Assembly (NCBI RefSeq): GCF_027580225.2
Contig: NC_073361.2
Coordinates: 21,399,001-21,463,000, forward strand
Origin: Misgurnus anguillicaudatus
Lineage: Eukaryota > Chordata > Actinopteri > Cypriniformes > Cobitidae
Direction: 5' to 3'
Length of the DNA stretch: 64,000 bases
The position numbers were made by a program, and so were the translations under genes. Numbering within the stretch: position 1 is the stretch's first letter; each line of letters opens with the position of its first letter. This document shows positions 38,984 through 50,566 of the stretch, one piece after another. Under the pieces are notes generated by a model. It was not told the DNA's origin. It saw nothing but the letters and a program-made list of their open reading frames with translations, and did no database searches.

Positions 38984-39166
38984 TGGACGTCATATTTACG
39001 GGCAACATTTGACGTTTAAACTGGGTAATTTTTTGGACGTCATTTGGACGTCATATTTACGGGCAACATTTGACGTTTAAACTGGGTAATTTTTTGGACG
39101 TCATTTGGACGTCATATTTACGGGCAACGTTTGAACTGGGTAATTCTTTGGAGGTCATTTGGACGT
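38984..39166 (+). repeat. 61-bp tandem repeat, three units
   Basis: The segment CATATTTACGGGCAAC recurs at 38991, 39052 and 39113, i.e. every 61 bp. The first two units are nearly identical and the third has a small deletion. Each carries GGACGTCATTTGGACGTC. Confidence 0.92.
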
Positions 39167-39483
39167 CTATGACAGGCCTATGTCTGTATTACATGATTAG
39201 GCCTATAAAAAAAAATTATTTACAAATATCAGCATTATTGTACCAACATGATTAATACTTATGAATAGTCTATATTATTTTATACAGTACTGTGTTTTCT
39301 GCTTTCTTTATTTATATACAAATGCATCTAAATGTACAATTAAAAATCTGTAATTAAATGCGTAGTTCGTTACAATATATGATCATACTAACAATTTAAC
39401 ATGAAAATATTCTCACCTGTTCTCATAATGTTGTGTTCGTGTTATGAATGCAATAAGTGTGCCTTATATACAAAATTAACATA

Positions 39484-39556
39484 TGGCCTTGTGGCTGAGT
39501 GGTTAGCGAGATTGGCTTGTAATCCGGAGATCGGTGGTTCGAGACCCACGGCTGGC
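39484..39556 (+). repeat. tRNA-Thr-like SINE head
   Basis: GGCCTTGTGGCTGAGTGGTT (A box) and GGTTCGAGACC (intact B box) frame an anticodon loop CTTGTAA with anticodon TGT. The anticodon stem and acceptor stem do not pair properly, so it is a tRNA-derived retroposon head, not a tRNA gene. It lies inside the GACGTC-rich insertion. Confidence 0.7.
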
Positions 39557-40040
39557 AGGAAATGACTGAAGCGTTCGGTGTTGCAATGGATGGGTGAAGT
39601 GCAGAGACAATAATGTTGCGTTCGTGTTTTCGCTTTTTTCATGTCTTTTTTCCTTACACGGAGGTCCTACGGATGTAAACATTTAGACGTGCAGAAGACG
39701 TCGCAAAAAAGACGTCACCTGGCGTTACAAAACAACCCCTTTTATGTACCGAATTCGGACGTCCAAAAATTCAATGAAAAAGACGTCATTCTGACGTCAC
39801 TTTGCGCAGTGGGAATTATCATGGAGCCGTTTGGATTTATTTTGTGAAGGATGGATGCAGACATTTTGGACTTGAAGGACGTGGACCCCGTAATTTTACA
39901 TTAACTGAAAGATCGAAAACATTTTCTAAAATAACTGAAAATGTGCTTGTCTGAAAAATGATTGACATATGTATCTCGGACAGCTTGGGGGTGAGTAAAT
40001 CATAGGTTTAATAAAATTTTTTGCCAAACTTTTCCTTTAA

Positions 40041-41855
40041 TAACATGCCGATGACTCCCACAGTCTGTGGAAAGGAAAATGACTAAACATGTATTGCCCA
40101 ATATGTTCAACCACGGCTTACAGTAACAGGTACTAGGTCATAATGTTTTTAAATTTATTACAATAATGTTCTAAGCTAATTTAAGCCAAACCTATAATGA
40201 CACTAAGAGAGACCGAATGAAGTCATATCAGGTGTAAGTTCACATTTTCATTGTAACACCATTTGGAAGTAATCATATACCTGCGCTGTCACAAGAACCC
40301 GAGAATAACGTGTCAGTGGGCTCTTTTCCCGAAAAAATAAATAAATAAAAGCATTGTTCCTGCAGATAAAAAGTGTTCAAATTACAAAAGGAACGGATGG
40401 AAAAATAACTGCAATTTACACTCATTTTCACCTTTTGTTGCGAGTTTTCTGTCCTGGGATTGGCGCGGCCAGGGAGAGAAGGGTATTCTCTGGGGAACGG
40501 GGCGTGTATGCTGCAGGACAATGGACCGAGGCTCACACCAGGCCCAGCGCGTCACACCTGCTGAGAAAATAAATGACACACTTCGTTTTTCGCTGTCGTC
40601 TGCCTGGCATTTCACACACGCTCCAAATTCATCACCTTTGTCTTCAAAACAAAGGCAGAAGGAGGAAAAAGAGACAAAATTGCCTGGTCTGAGGTGAGCT
40701 TAAGGAAATATTTCCAGAGATGGAGGGGGACAATAACCTTTTGTGTGCATTGTGTGCACAAAGCTTTAAATACAAGCTTGCTTTCATCTGTAAGATGGGT
40801 AAGAGACGATCTGACTCCATTATAGATGCTTTATAGAGGTTTGGGTCGCAGAGGTGTAGCTGATACTGGCTTTTAGATGGTATGTAGATTAATATTTTGT
40901 GAGGTTGTGATTACAAATTAAGCTGAATGGACGTTTCCCAAAGGTCTTGTGGAAAACAGACCGACTGTTGGGTGATTCGTGTATAAATCCACTAGCTGCA
41001 ATAATCAAAGAGTGGGAAGTGGGGACTTTATGTGTGAAAGACAGTCAATTAAATAGAAAGCAGGCCTAAAGAGAAGTGATTATGACCTGACCTTTAGCAG
41101 TGCATTAAAAAGCCCAGCAGCTGAGATCTTCTTGTTCTCAGTGGAGCGCTGAGAATGAGGTGTCACATCTCAGCAGTCCAATGAATTCAGACCAATAAAA
41201 TTCATTGGGCGCATGTAGGAGGATCAGAAATGATATCCAAATATACACAGCCACCCAGATTTATGTACCAACAATCCTACTAACCCATTTAGGCAGGCGG
41301 CGCCGAGGTAAACGCACAAATGTCAGACTTTAACACAGTGCTCATTTACATCATATAACCCTGGAGTCATCTTGTATCTCATGAATCATTTGTTACTCGT
41401 TACAGCTTTATTGCCTTTAATTCTTTCTTAAAGCTTTTTGTGGTGGCTGCATTTATGGGGATTAAAGAAGTAAAATTGCAAATTTAAGCTGCCTTGTTTT
41501 AAGCCTGTCTAGCTCATTAAAACTGGTCTGTGTTTAGATATAATTACCCACAATGCACTGCAGCACTCTTCATCTTACTATTCCAATCAAAGCCATATTA
41601 ATCAAAAATGTATTTCAATTTGATTAAAGTGTGTATTTTCTTTATTAAACTCTTTTCATTATATTAAAGCAGATGTTTCACCAGTTTCCATTTGTTTTAA
41701 AACCCAGGTAAAGCCATTTACCAAATGCTTGGTTATTTTCAACCCACTGTTGAGTCTAAACGAGACAAACCTAAGGTTTAAATGAACCCAGTAAATGTTT
41801 ACTCAGTATCTGACCCAAGCATGGATAAAAATAATGGTTACCTTTTTAACCCAAC
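40041..41855. other. gene-free stretch; AACCCA-type blocks near its end
   Basis: Mostly unique-looking sequence. From about 41700 to 41855 AACCCA/TGGGTT-type blocks appear, resembling the 44990 and 46952 family in a decayed state. No gene recognised. Confidence 0.4.
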
Positions 41856-42124
41856 AATAAGCTTTATGCCCAGCTGCACTACTTCCTGAACTTCAGCCAG
41901 CTCCTTGTTTCCTGTCTGCCATTATTGGACAAACTGATTAATCCAGGTTTGTTTGATTATTGTTGTTGTGACTACTGAGCTCAGGCACACCTGGATTAAT
42001 CCGTTTGTTTGTGACTACTGAGGTCAGGCAAATCTGGATTAATCAGTTTGTCCAATAATGGCAGACAGGAAACAAGGAGCTGGCTGAAGTTCAGGAAGTA
42101 GTACAGCTGGGCATAAAGCCTATT
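41856..42124. repeat. near-perfect 90-bp-arm inverted repeat
   Basis: The left arm from 41856 (AATAGGC/AATAAGC then TTTATGCCCAGCTG) through CTGATTAATCCAG at about 41946 is repeated inverted to 42124 with only about three differences. The loop holds two direct copies of a 42-bp unit (GTGACTACTGAGCTCAGGCA). Such low divergence suggests recent formation. Confidence 0.93.
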
Positions 42125-42165
42125 GAGACAATATTGAGACAAGTTGACAATAACCCAACATGTAT

Positions 42166-42250
42166 CTTTAATATTGACTGAGTAAAGTCATGTTAAAGAT
42201 TGAAATCGATGAGTAAAATCAAACTTTGATGCTCCTAATCTCATAACTAG
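42166..42250 (+). repeat. dispersed repeat, AATATTGACTGAGTAA core
   Basis: Shares AATATTGACTGAGTAAAG and AAAGATTGAAAT blocks with 13752-13835, and AAAATCAAACTTTGATG with 48865-48885. It is a fragmentary interspersed repeat of unknown class. Confidence 0.7.
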
Positions 42251-42423
42251 ATTATGAGATTTATGGGCCTGGATTTCTCATGTCAGATGGCTTTGATGTC
42301 ACCTGAGATCACTGTCACATTTAGGTTAGGCATTAAGCAAAAATTTTGAGTCCTCATGAAGCAACACTGAAAGCATTCAGGTTAGACTGAATGCTTTCAG
42401 CATATTCATAATAAAAACAAAAC

Positions 42424-43627
42424 GGTAACCCTTTACTTGAAGGGGTGTGCATAAGACTAACATGACAGCTTCATAATTATGACATGACATGATGGAGATT
42501 TTATGCACATTTCTGACAACTATCATTAAGTGTCATTTGTTCAATTATGTCGTTTTTAATGCAAAGATGACATTGTTTGAGATGGCATTGTTTTGACATA
42601 AACCAATACATCATAACTTGTCATAAATCTGTCATAAACATGACATAGCAGAATAATTATCAAACTTAAAAAACTACCTAGCTTTGTGGGTTAAATACAT
42701 TAAACTGTCATTTAAATGTCATTAAGTGTTAATACTCTATGAAATAGTTTTTTAACAAAAACATAAATATTTTTCTTGACCTCAACTACAGTAGTACGAA
42801 TTGAACTTGTCATTAAAATGTCATTAAGTTTTAATATTATGTCAAATCAATATAAATACCTTAACAAAATGCAACAGATACATCAAAAGGTTAATCTCAA
42901 CTTTAGGTATGTGTACAATACATAAAAAACTGACAACTAACAGAACTTGTTCTTCCTCACACAGGGAGTTCTGAAATTTTCTTACAGAGAAGAAAAAATG
43001 ATAATAATAATAATAATAATAATAAATTGTAATGTGATTAACAGTTTTTCCAGAGATATGGACCCAATCCTGCATGTCTTATCCCATTATTGTACTGTTT
43101 TCATTTAATTTTAGGTGAATTGGTCTTCAAATGCAATAAAATAATAATTATTATATTAAAATAAAAATAATTATTATTGGATTATTGGAGGAAACTAAAA
43201 AAACTCATCATGAACTGAAGAATATTCATGACGTTGTTTTAAAACTATTTGACAGAGTATTAACACTTAATGACATTTTAATGACAAATTATATTTGTAC
43301 CACTAGTTGAGGTCAAGAAAAATATTTATGACGCTCTTAAAAAAACATTTGACATTTTAATGACAAATTAAATTTGTATTACTGGTAAAAATGGTCAGAT
43401 ATGTTGTATTGGTAATGTCAAGTTGTCATCACAAGCTATAATGTATTGGTTAATGTCAAGTTGTCATAACAAAGACATCTCAAACAATGTAATCTTTGCA
43501 TTAAAAATGACATAATTGAACGAATGACACTTAATGACAGTTGTCATAAACATGCATGACACGTCATGCCATGATTATGAAGATGTCATGTCAGTCTTAT
43601 AAACACCCCTTCAAGTAAAGTCTTACC
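42424..43627. mobile_element. large palindromic transposon, GGTAACCCTTTACTTGAAGG ends (1204 bp)
   Basis: The left end GGTAACCCTTTACTTGAAGG is the inverse of CCTTCAAGTAAAGTCTTACC at the right. The arms pair over several hundred bases (for example TTTTAATGCAAAGATGACAT with ATGTAATCTTTGCATTAAAA). Flanks AACAAAAC (42416-42423) and AACAAGAC (43628-43635) match 7/8. That is compatible with an 8-bp duplication, so hAT is possible but unproven. An (AAT)n tract lies at about 42999-43025. Confidence 0.85.
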
Positions 43628-43635
43628 AACAAGAC

Positions 43636-44989
43636 AAACCAAAAAGTTATGTTGGTAGACTTTAAACAAGGCAAAAACTTTCTACAAAATCTGTTGTCCT
43701 GTTGGAGCAAAATTTGTGCAAGTGAAAGAATAAATTAGCTGTCTACTCTTAAGCGTAACAGTTTTGGGCTTCATCTGTTAACACATTTTAACATTGTGTC
43801 AGCACATTCACGTAAAAGCAAGTAATTAAGATATGCATAATTTACAGATTCTACAATTGTTCCTCATCCATGGTTAAGGTGAACTAAACAACTATGGCAT
43901 TTGCCATATATTGTATTTACATATATAATGATCTACTAAAGGCACAGACAATTTCCTCCTCTGTGTAGCATTAGTTTATCGGTCCCTCTGGTTTGTATAA
44001 ATGCACTAATGTATTAAACTATGTTTTTATTGCATATAACGTTTTAAACGGCTTTGTTTTCAATCCCTCTGTAGTTTAGAGGAAAATATTACTCTGTAGC
44101 TTCTTCATACACCGCCTGAAACTTGGCTTAAAATCAGCTTAATCCTTCAAAATGGTGCTCTAATTTCATAAGCCCCTCTAGGAAAGTAATTTGGAACTTC
44201 CAAATGTTTCAAAATAAAAAATGTGAAACTAATGCTTGAATGCATGGGTGGCTCTCACTTTTTTACATTTTTGGTAAAAAAATGAAATTGTTACAAAAAT
44301 CTCTATCATCCTCAGGGGAAGTCCTCTCCTCTCTGGAAAAGAGCTGATTAGCGGAATATTGTAATGCAGATAACAGCCTCAACCTCTTTTTTTGGTATTA
44401 AGCCTGAGGGTGTATAGGGTTTGGGCTGTGAGTGACTGTCCCGGGTGTATGCATACACTATTGGTTTCATGTGATCTCACTGCATATAGCTAAACTCTGA
44501 GGATATGGCGGTTTAGCATCCTATTGTCTTTGTACTGTGTGTGCCTTCAATTGGCTGAGGATGAGAATGTGAAACTTGGAGCAGAAGAGGGTACAGAAGT
44601 GAGATCAATGGTTCAGCACTGGACTTTTGGTTGAGTTGAAGCAGTATGATGTGGGGAAACTGTGACTGAAACACAGACAAAAAGTTACGTGACAGGAGAT
44701 AATGTCTGCCAATGTGGCAAACATACAAATCAATATTAAACTGAAATGATCAGTAAGTTGAAGTTTAGTGGCCACTGAAAACCAGATTTGTTGTTTAATG
44801 GTTTGAAAAAAGGCAACAATTAAAAATAGGCAAGAAGTAATGACAAATGTACAAATAAACAAATCAAATAAACCACTCAAACAATAAAATCACATACTCT
44901 CAAAGCAATGGGTACACAAAAAAATGCTGGGTTATTTTCAAGGAAGCAAGGTAGCTACGTTTTAGTTTGATCTGCATTCACTCAAGTGC
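43636..44989. other. gene-free stretch
   Basis: No gene or complete repeat recognised. The overlapping minus-strand ORFs at 44513-44880 show no domain. Confidence 0.4.
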
Positions 44990-45374
44990 ACTCAAAAAAA
45001 ATACTGGGTTATTTTTTAGCCCAGCGTTGGGTCAAAAAGGGATGAACTATAAACACTATTTAACCTATATGCTGGGTTGTTTTAACCCAATTTTGGGGCA
45101 AATATAAATATTTTTGGATTAATTTAACACAATGGCTAGGTTTGTCCCTTGTTGACCCAATGCTGGGTTGGAAATAAGGCTATGTCCACACGAAGCCGGT
45201 GCATTCCCTATCCGATCTTTTTTTTTTCCGTAAACACGAAACCACTGAAACCGACTGAAAGCGGTATAGTATATATGCCGGACCAGTATGGGGCGCTGTA
45301 ATTCTGCCACAGATATACACTATACACGGAGAAGAAGACTTTGAGCATGCGCATAACCAACGTATGGTGTTGTC

Positions 45375-46035
45375 CAGGGGTTAAATTGGGATTTGTTATG
45401 TGGGGGGGGCTCTGCAGGGAGGGTACTTTAAGGGGTAACATGTTTAATACTGATGACAGCAAAGCTACTGGTGTGTTTTAATGACATTCTGGACCTCTGA
45501 TAGGATTTGATAAGTTTCAACTTTAAATCTGTGCCAGAGATTGACCACAAATATTTCATAAAGAGTGTCTGAATTTTAAATTATGCAAATCTATGAGTTT
45601 GACACCCTATATCCATTTGTTGCACATGTCATTATGCACAATTGATCAAACTTTAAATGAAGTAAAAAGAATCAACCTCCTTGAATAATTCTATAAGATA
45701 GGCTACCCAAAAAGATTAAATTAACAAGAAAAAGTACAACACACAGTACTGTTTTATCAACATGTCTAATAAATTAGCAATAGAGATTCCCTATGCTGGT
45801 CAGCAACTAAAACAATCGTAAGGTTTGATTTGTGTAATCAAAATACATAAATGTATTAAACTATACAATGAGTTATATGAAGTGTTATCCAGTTAACATA
45901 CTGTAATTAGATGAGTGACATACATACTTTAGTCCTTAACACGTTTCTAGTCTTCTATTAAATTTCCTCGACGTGGGCACCATTATTACCTCTCTCTCTC
46001 TCTCTCTCTCCTCTCTCTCTCGCGCTCTCTCTCTC

Positions 46036-46076
<41 letters not shown>

Positions 46077-46507
46077 ACAATGTGAAATGATCCTTTGTGA
46101 AAGCGCGCTCTTGAAGTTCCTGAGTTTTTTCGCTCGAGTTGCATAACTTGCGCGAAGACGCGTTTAAAAGGAAAAGCGCGTGTTTCCGCGGCAATTGCGC
46201 CGCCCAATTCGCGTCATTTGCATCGCCCCGTGCGAGGACGCGTCTGATTGCTTCTTTGCATTGACTTTGTATGTAATCTACTCACGCAAATCGTTGAACT
46301 TGCGTTGGTGAGTATGCCTCATAATGAATGGAAACACATTATTCCCTTCGCGTCAGTGCACACGCACCAGCGCAGCGAGTACACACGCACAAGCGCAGCG
46401 GGTACACACGCACAAGCGCAGCGGGTACACTGGAACGAGCAGAGCGAGACCTTCAGCTTATGTGCCGGAGCTTAGCCCCGGACGGCCCCGGCCCAATTTA
46501 AACCCTG
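45375..46507. mobile_element. inner hAT-type element (1133 bp)
   Basis: The ends CAGGGGTTAAATTGGG and CCCAATTTAAACCCTG are inverted, with a perfect 8-bp duplication GTGTTGTC (45367-45374, 46508-46515). It contains a (CT)n tract at about 45991-46070 and a 23-bp tandem repeat at 46359-46427. No transposase visible, so it is non-autonomous. Confidence 0.92.
46359..46427 (+). repeat. 23-bp tandem repeat, three units
   Basis: Units start CACACGCACCAGCGCAGCGA, CACACGCACAAGCGCAGCGG and again CACACGCACAAGCGCAGCGG at 46359, 46382 and 46405. The last two are identical. Confidence 0.95.
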
Positions 46508-46951
46508 GTGTTGTCCATTATCGCTTGTTGGTCACCACAATTGCATAGAAGCAATTTTGCTGTAATAAAGCTAGTAGGCTTTAGTAGCACGAACACAATC
46601 ACGTAGTCCGCCGTTATTGTTGTTGCTGTTATGTGTGACGCTTCCGACATGTGATGTGATGACGTTTTCGCTTGACAAAATATACGGATTGGCTGTACAG
46701 ACGAAACCGCAAGGGTGTCGGTTTCAGATTTATCCACTTTAGGACCCGGTTTCAAAAAATAGCAGATTCAGTCTCCCAAAACTCCGGATCCGTGTGGATG
46801 AAACGCCAATACGATAACAAATTTATACGTATACGGTGATACGCGTCTCCGTGTGGACAGCCCGTAAGACAGCATTTTTTTGGAGTTTGATGTTGAATTT
46901 AGAGGCGGGGTTAGGGGTGAGGCTTCATTAATGTATTTTATCTTATAAACA

Positions 46952-47198
46952 TACACTCTAAAAATATTTAACCCAGGGCTGGGAAACTATGGGACGGACC
47001 ACATTTCTGGGTTGATATGACCCGAGTGGTTGGTTGTTTTAACCCAACTGCTGGGTTATTGTTAATCAACCATGTTGAAACAGCCCAGCAGTTGGGTTAA
47101 AACAACCCATTGTTTGGGTCACTTTGGCCCGGAGGTGTGTTCTGTCCTATAGTTGCCCAGCCCGGGGAGAAACACAACCCAATATTTTTTAGAGTGTA
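46952..47198. mobile_element. AACCCAAC-family MITE, intact (247 bp)
   Basis: Inverted ends TACACTCTAAAAA and TTTTTTAGAGTGTA, with TA at the borders. The interior alternates TGGGTTGTTTTAACCCA-like blocks and carries a pair GGGCTGGGAAACTATGGGAC / GTCCTATAGTTGCCCAGCCC. Confidence 0.85.
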
Positions 47199-47330
47199 CA
47201 TTTATTCATACAAATTCATATCATATACTTACAAATTCATGAAAGGTCAGGCTGATATAGATGATAAGACCATGATATAATTTGACTAGATTGTAATTTA
47301 CATTATGGCAATATCATTGACTATATATAG

Positions 47331-47833
47331 AACCCAGTCCCACGGAGTTGCGTATAAATAGCACAAAGTGTAAAAATTATGCAATACATACGCCAAATTC
47401 CACTTTGGCGTGCATATGATACGCCAGTCCTTTTTTTGTCGTTTTATTTATTGGTTTCTCAATTTTTTTGCTTTTTTTACCATTTTCGCTTGTGTTTAGG
47501 GTTAGAACAACTTTTTGTTATAAAAAATGACATCCTAACCCAAACCCCAACTCCAAGCGACCATGACTTAAATATGGACAAAAACATGGAGAAACCTGTA
47601 TATTAAATAACCTCATTAAGCAAATCTAAAATCTAACCCTAAACCCAAGCGAAAATGGTTTAAAAAAACAGAAAAAAGTTGAGAAACCAATAGGTGGAAC
47701 GACAGAAAAAGATGCACCGTTTAAGTGAATGGGAAGGACTGGCATATCATATGCACGCCAAAGTGGAATTTGGCGTATGTATTGCACGATTTTTACCCTT
47801 CGTGCTATTTATACGCATCTACATGAGACTGAG
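47331..47833. mobile_element. palindromic MITE, CCCAGTCCCACGG ends (503 bp)
   Basis: AACCCAGTCCCACGG at the left faces CTACATGAGACTGAGT at the right. Inside, GCCAAATTCCACTTTGGCGT has an inverted partner, giving a near-perfect internal stem. The middle repeats the CCTAACCC / GGGTTAGAA blocks shared by the family. Confidence 0.78.
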
Positions 47834-50243
47834 TAGATATATATATAGCCCAGGTCTTTTTGTGATAAAATCATCCTACATTATATAAAGTATATAAAAT
47901 TATATAACATTTTAGAGCAGCTTGTCATAGAAGCAAAAAGAGCTCAAAACGAAATCAATGATGATATTTTTTATCGGTAAAGTTACGTTTTGCTTTTTAT
48001 TTGGGAGGTTTTGCTGTCGCTGGAGGAAGCCAGTACTGTCCACCGACCATAACATGCGTTAACAAATATGCCATTTAATTAATATGACAGATCTGTATCT
48101 AAAATAAAACAAACAGGAGATCAAGTGATTGACGTTTGGACTTCTCATTACATTTATATGACGTTTACAAGCAGATGCTTTTATATAGAGATTTAAAAAG
48201 TGAGGAATGAAAACGTGAAGATTTGTCATTACACACATTTTCTTTATATGTGTAGAAAAAATAAGTAGGCTATAATAATGTATAATATAATGTATATAAT
48301 ATTATTAATATAGATCATGTATAATAATATATAATACAGAAAATATTATAATATCAAATATAATCATGTAAATTTTATATATCAACATTATCATACACAT
48401 TATAATTACAGCCTAGTATTTGATTATATCATATGTGATTATTGCGTACAAGTGGTTTTAGGTTGTCTTTAATTTTTGCATACATTTAGAAGACATTTTG
48501 ATACGACATTTTTGTTGAATCACGTTTTGTTCATGAAAACATCCGTACGCACATCTCATGCACAAATTTGTGCGTACGCATGCTTAGTGAATGAGACCCA
48601 ATATTTGGTCAAGAGACAACTTGATTCTAAAGGTGCAAAAAATCTAAATATTGAGAAAATCACCAAATGATAAATACAATTTCTATATATTTCATGTAGG
48701 AAATTTACAAAATATCCTAATGATTTTTGGAATAGAAAAATGTACCCACACTGTATGTATTGTTGGCTATTGCTGCAAATAAACCTGTGTAACTTACGAC
48801 TGTTTTTGTAGTCCAGGGTCACTTGATACATATTAGGTGTGGCCCTGACAAAGATTGAAAAAGTAAAATCAAACTTTGATGTTCCTATTCCTATAATGAA
48901 ATTATGAAACTTTCTCCTGAAATTTTACAGACAGGGTCACAACTACTATCCATTTTTCCTAAAACAGGAATTTGTGCAAAAATGCAAATATGGAGGAATC
49001 TGGTGCTTTGACTTGTGGAGAAAAAAGAGTTAAAGCATTCTCTCTCATTCACATTTATTTCGCATTCACGACCAGCCGTTGCTATGGTTGAGGTTTTGTG
49101 CTCTACAAGCTGATGCTTCTGAAAGCGTGTGTATGATTTGGAAAGCGTGCATGTTGTGAAGTTCTGTCTCTGATGGAAGTTAATCAGCGGTGCGGCGACT
49201 CGCCTTATTATATGGAATAATGGAGCTAAACGTCTGTATTAACACATCATATCGCTTTCTCCATCACGGCAGTCAATGATATATAAAAAACATTTATAAT
49301 TATCCCCCCGCAATGAAATGTCATCAGTCCATTTGCCATGAAGAGGAAATCTCATTTCCCTCAAATCACATTCATAGGCAGGGACCGGCAGGTACAGCAG
49401 GGGAAGTGCTGAGTGGAGTTTTCCACCATTGGGGAAAAAGACAAAGTCCAGGAGACCCAGGACGTGAAAGATAGCAAAAATATTATGCTAATGCTTCCAC
49501 GGTGGGCTAATCACCATAACCCTGAATTAAAAGGCCAGATAATTAATTCCGGAGTACGAGGTTATCTACTTTGGCAATTGTCTCCAACGGTGAAAAGAGT
49601 TTTCCCTTGTCTGTGTTTAACAAGACAGATAAGGAAGGCCTGAACTTGCCCAGCATGGGCTGTTGGAAATTAGAGCAGGGGCGTCTAAAAGGAGCTTCTC
49701 CTTATTGCAAAGTCGAAAAGGCAAGCTGACCTCCTTACGGTGTCCTTCTGCCTCAAGAAACTGCGGCTGACTTGTTTAGGCAGCTAAAGTCCTTTGCGGT
49801 GATCCTAGGAAGTCTTATATTGTGTGGTACTTTATTTATCTCATCCTTTTGGCCTCACACAGCCCAAAACAGATCTCATTTAATGGACACACAAGGGTTT
49901 TCTCCACAGGCCTACGGGTATTAGGTGAAACATTGGTAGCCAATAGCTCTAATGTGATTTAAAGTGCTCAATCTATGTTTTTGGGGGGCATGTTGACTTT
50001 TTATGGAAGGACGAAGTAAAGAAATTACAGAAAACAAGACTGAAAACGAATTGGCCCGAATACAGGCCACGCTTGTTCCTGCATAAGCACCACAGCTCAA
50101 TAGGATGGGACTGGACTGGGGTGTTTTTAAGGTCATTTTCAAACTGAGAAGCAATGTACAGTACAGACTGAAAGGTTGTTTTCCCATGGCTTCACATGCC
50201 AACATCATGCATAACCAGAGGATAATAGCCTTTGAGCACAATG
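47834..50243. other. gene-free stretch, AT-rich at left
   Basis: From 48240 to 48430 the sequence is almost pure TA/AT with ATAATATA motifs. From 48950 on it is mixed and unique-looking up to the transposon. No gene or repeat that I can name, except a dispersed repeat fragment near 48850-48905. Confidence 0.4.
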
Positions 50244-50247
50244 TTAA

Positions 50248-50263
50248 AGTGCAACTTGAAAGT
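50248..50263 (+). repeat. left terminal inverted repeat of the Kolobok-type element
   Basis: AGTGCAACTTGAAAGT directly after TTAA. Pairs with 56951-56966, with a single mismatch at the third base. Confidence 0.9.
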
Positions 50264-50430
50264 AACATTTTTTGTGAGATAAATATATAACCTTGTATGA
50301 AAGTACCATATAAAAATTAAATGCGAAAGTAAAAATTTTTAACAAGACTCTGAGCGCATAAATTTTATAAAAAAGGTGACTGTTTCTAAGACAGTTCTCA
50401 AAATCCCGGTTTTTTTCAACAACGCGTCAT

Positions 50431-50440
50431 ATTACGTAAT
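50431..50440 (+). promoter_or_regulatory. bZIP site in the transposase promoter
   Basis: ATTACGTAAT is a perfect palindrome that fits the binding consensus of PAR-type bZIP factors (RTTAYGTAAY). It lies 127 bp before the start codon. No TATA box is evident. Function is inferred from the motif only. Confidence 0.4.
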
Positions 50441-50566
50441 CAGAGGCGCAGTGTCTGACAGGCTGTACCCTGGCTCAGTGCAGAGTAGGTTGGTTTTCAG
50501 TGAAAGCAGTCGCAATTTGGTGTGTTCTCGATAGTTTTGGTTTTTGGTTTTCTGTTTATCATCGTC

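Larger units (their letters stand above)
38849..39815. mobile_element. GACGTC-rich insertion, possibly Harbinger type
   Basis: Located between the split halves of the 38094 palindrome. Ends ACCCACTAAACACAGG and the inverse of CTTTGCGCAGTGGGAA are similar, with TTA on both sides (38846-38848, 39816-39818). A 3-bp TWA duplication is usual for PIF/Harbinger, hence a tentative call. It contains a 61-bp tandem repeat and a tRNA-like unit. Confidence 0.6.
38094..40036. mobile_element. TTAA-target palindromic element, twice invaded
   Basis: TTAA at 38090-38093 and 40037-40040. The left arm AGGGATAGTTCAGCCAAAAA and the right arm (inverse AGGAAAAGTTTGGCAAAAAA) pair through ACTCACCCCCAAACTGTCCG and inward to ATGGTGGCGTTACCAGAAGC-like sequence near 38420/38515. 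The right arm has been split by two later insertions (38548-38786 and 38849-39815). Removing them leaves a palindrome of about 740 bp. Confidence 0.88.
45178..46862. mobile_element. middle element with GGCTGTCCACACGG-type ends
   Basis: Left GGCTATGTCCACACGAAGCC and right CGTCTCCGTGTGGACAGCC are inverted. Internally GAAACCACTGAAACCGA faces TCGGTTTCAG. It carries the inner hAT element 45375-46507. No target duplication could be read. Confidence 0.75.
44990..46886. mobile_element. AACCCAAC-family element, outer shell of a three-layer nest
   Basis: The left part begins ACTCAAAAAAAATACTGGGT and runs to about 45177. Its missing right end AGCATTTTTTTGGAGT appears only after 46862. The two pieces match the intact relative at 46952-47198 (ends ACACTCTAAAAA and TTTTTTAGAGTGT). 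Everything between is later insertion. Confidence 0.65.

Noticed and set aside
39484..39556. Functional tRNA-Thr gene
   Set aside because: A and B boxes are good, but the anticodon and acceptor stems do not pair; it lies inside a mobile element, so it is a tRNA-derived repeat.
45986..46207. Arg-Glu-rich minus-strand ORF
   Set aside because: Created by the (CT)n tract inside the inner hAT element.
50522..50566. Earlier start for the THAP protein at 50522
   Set aside because: That codon is GTG; the ATG at 50567 directly opens the THAP zinc finger and is the natural start.
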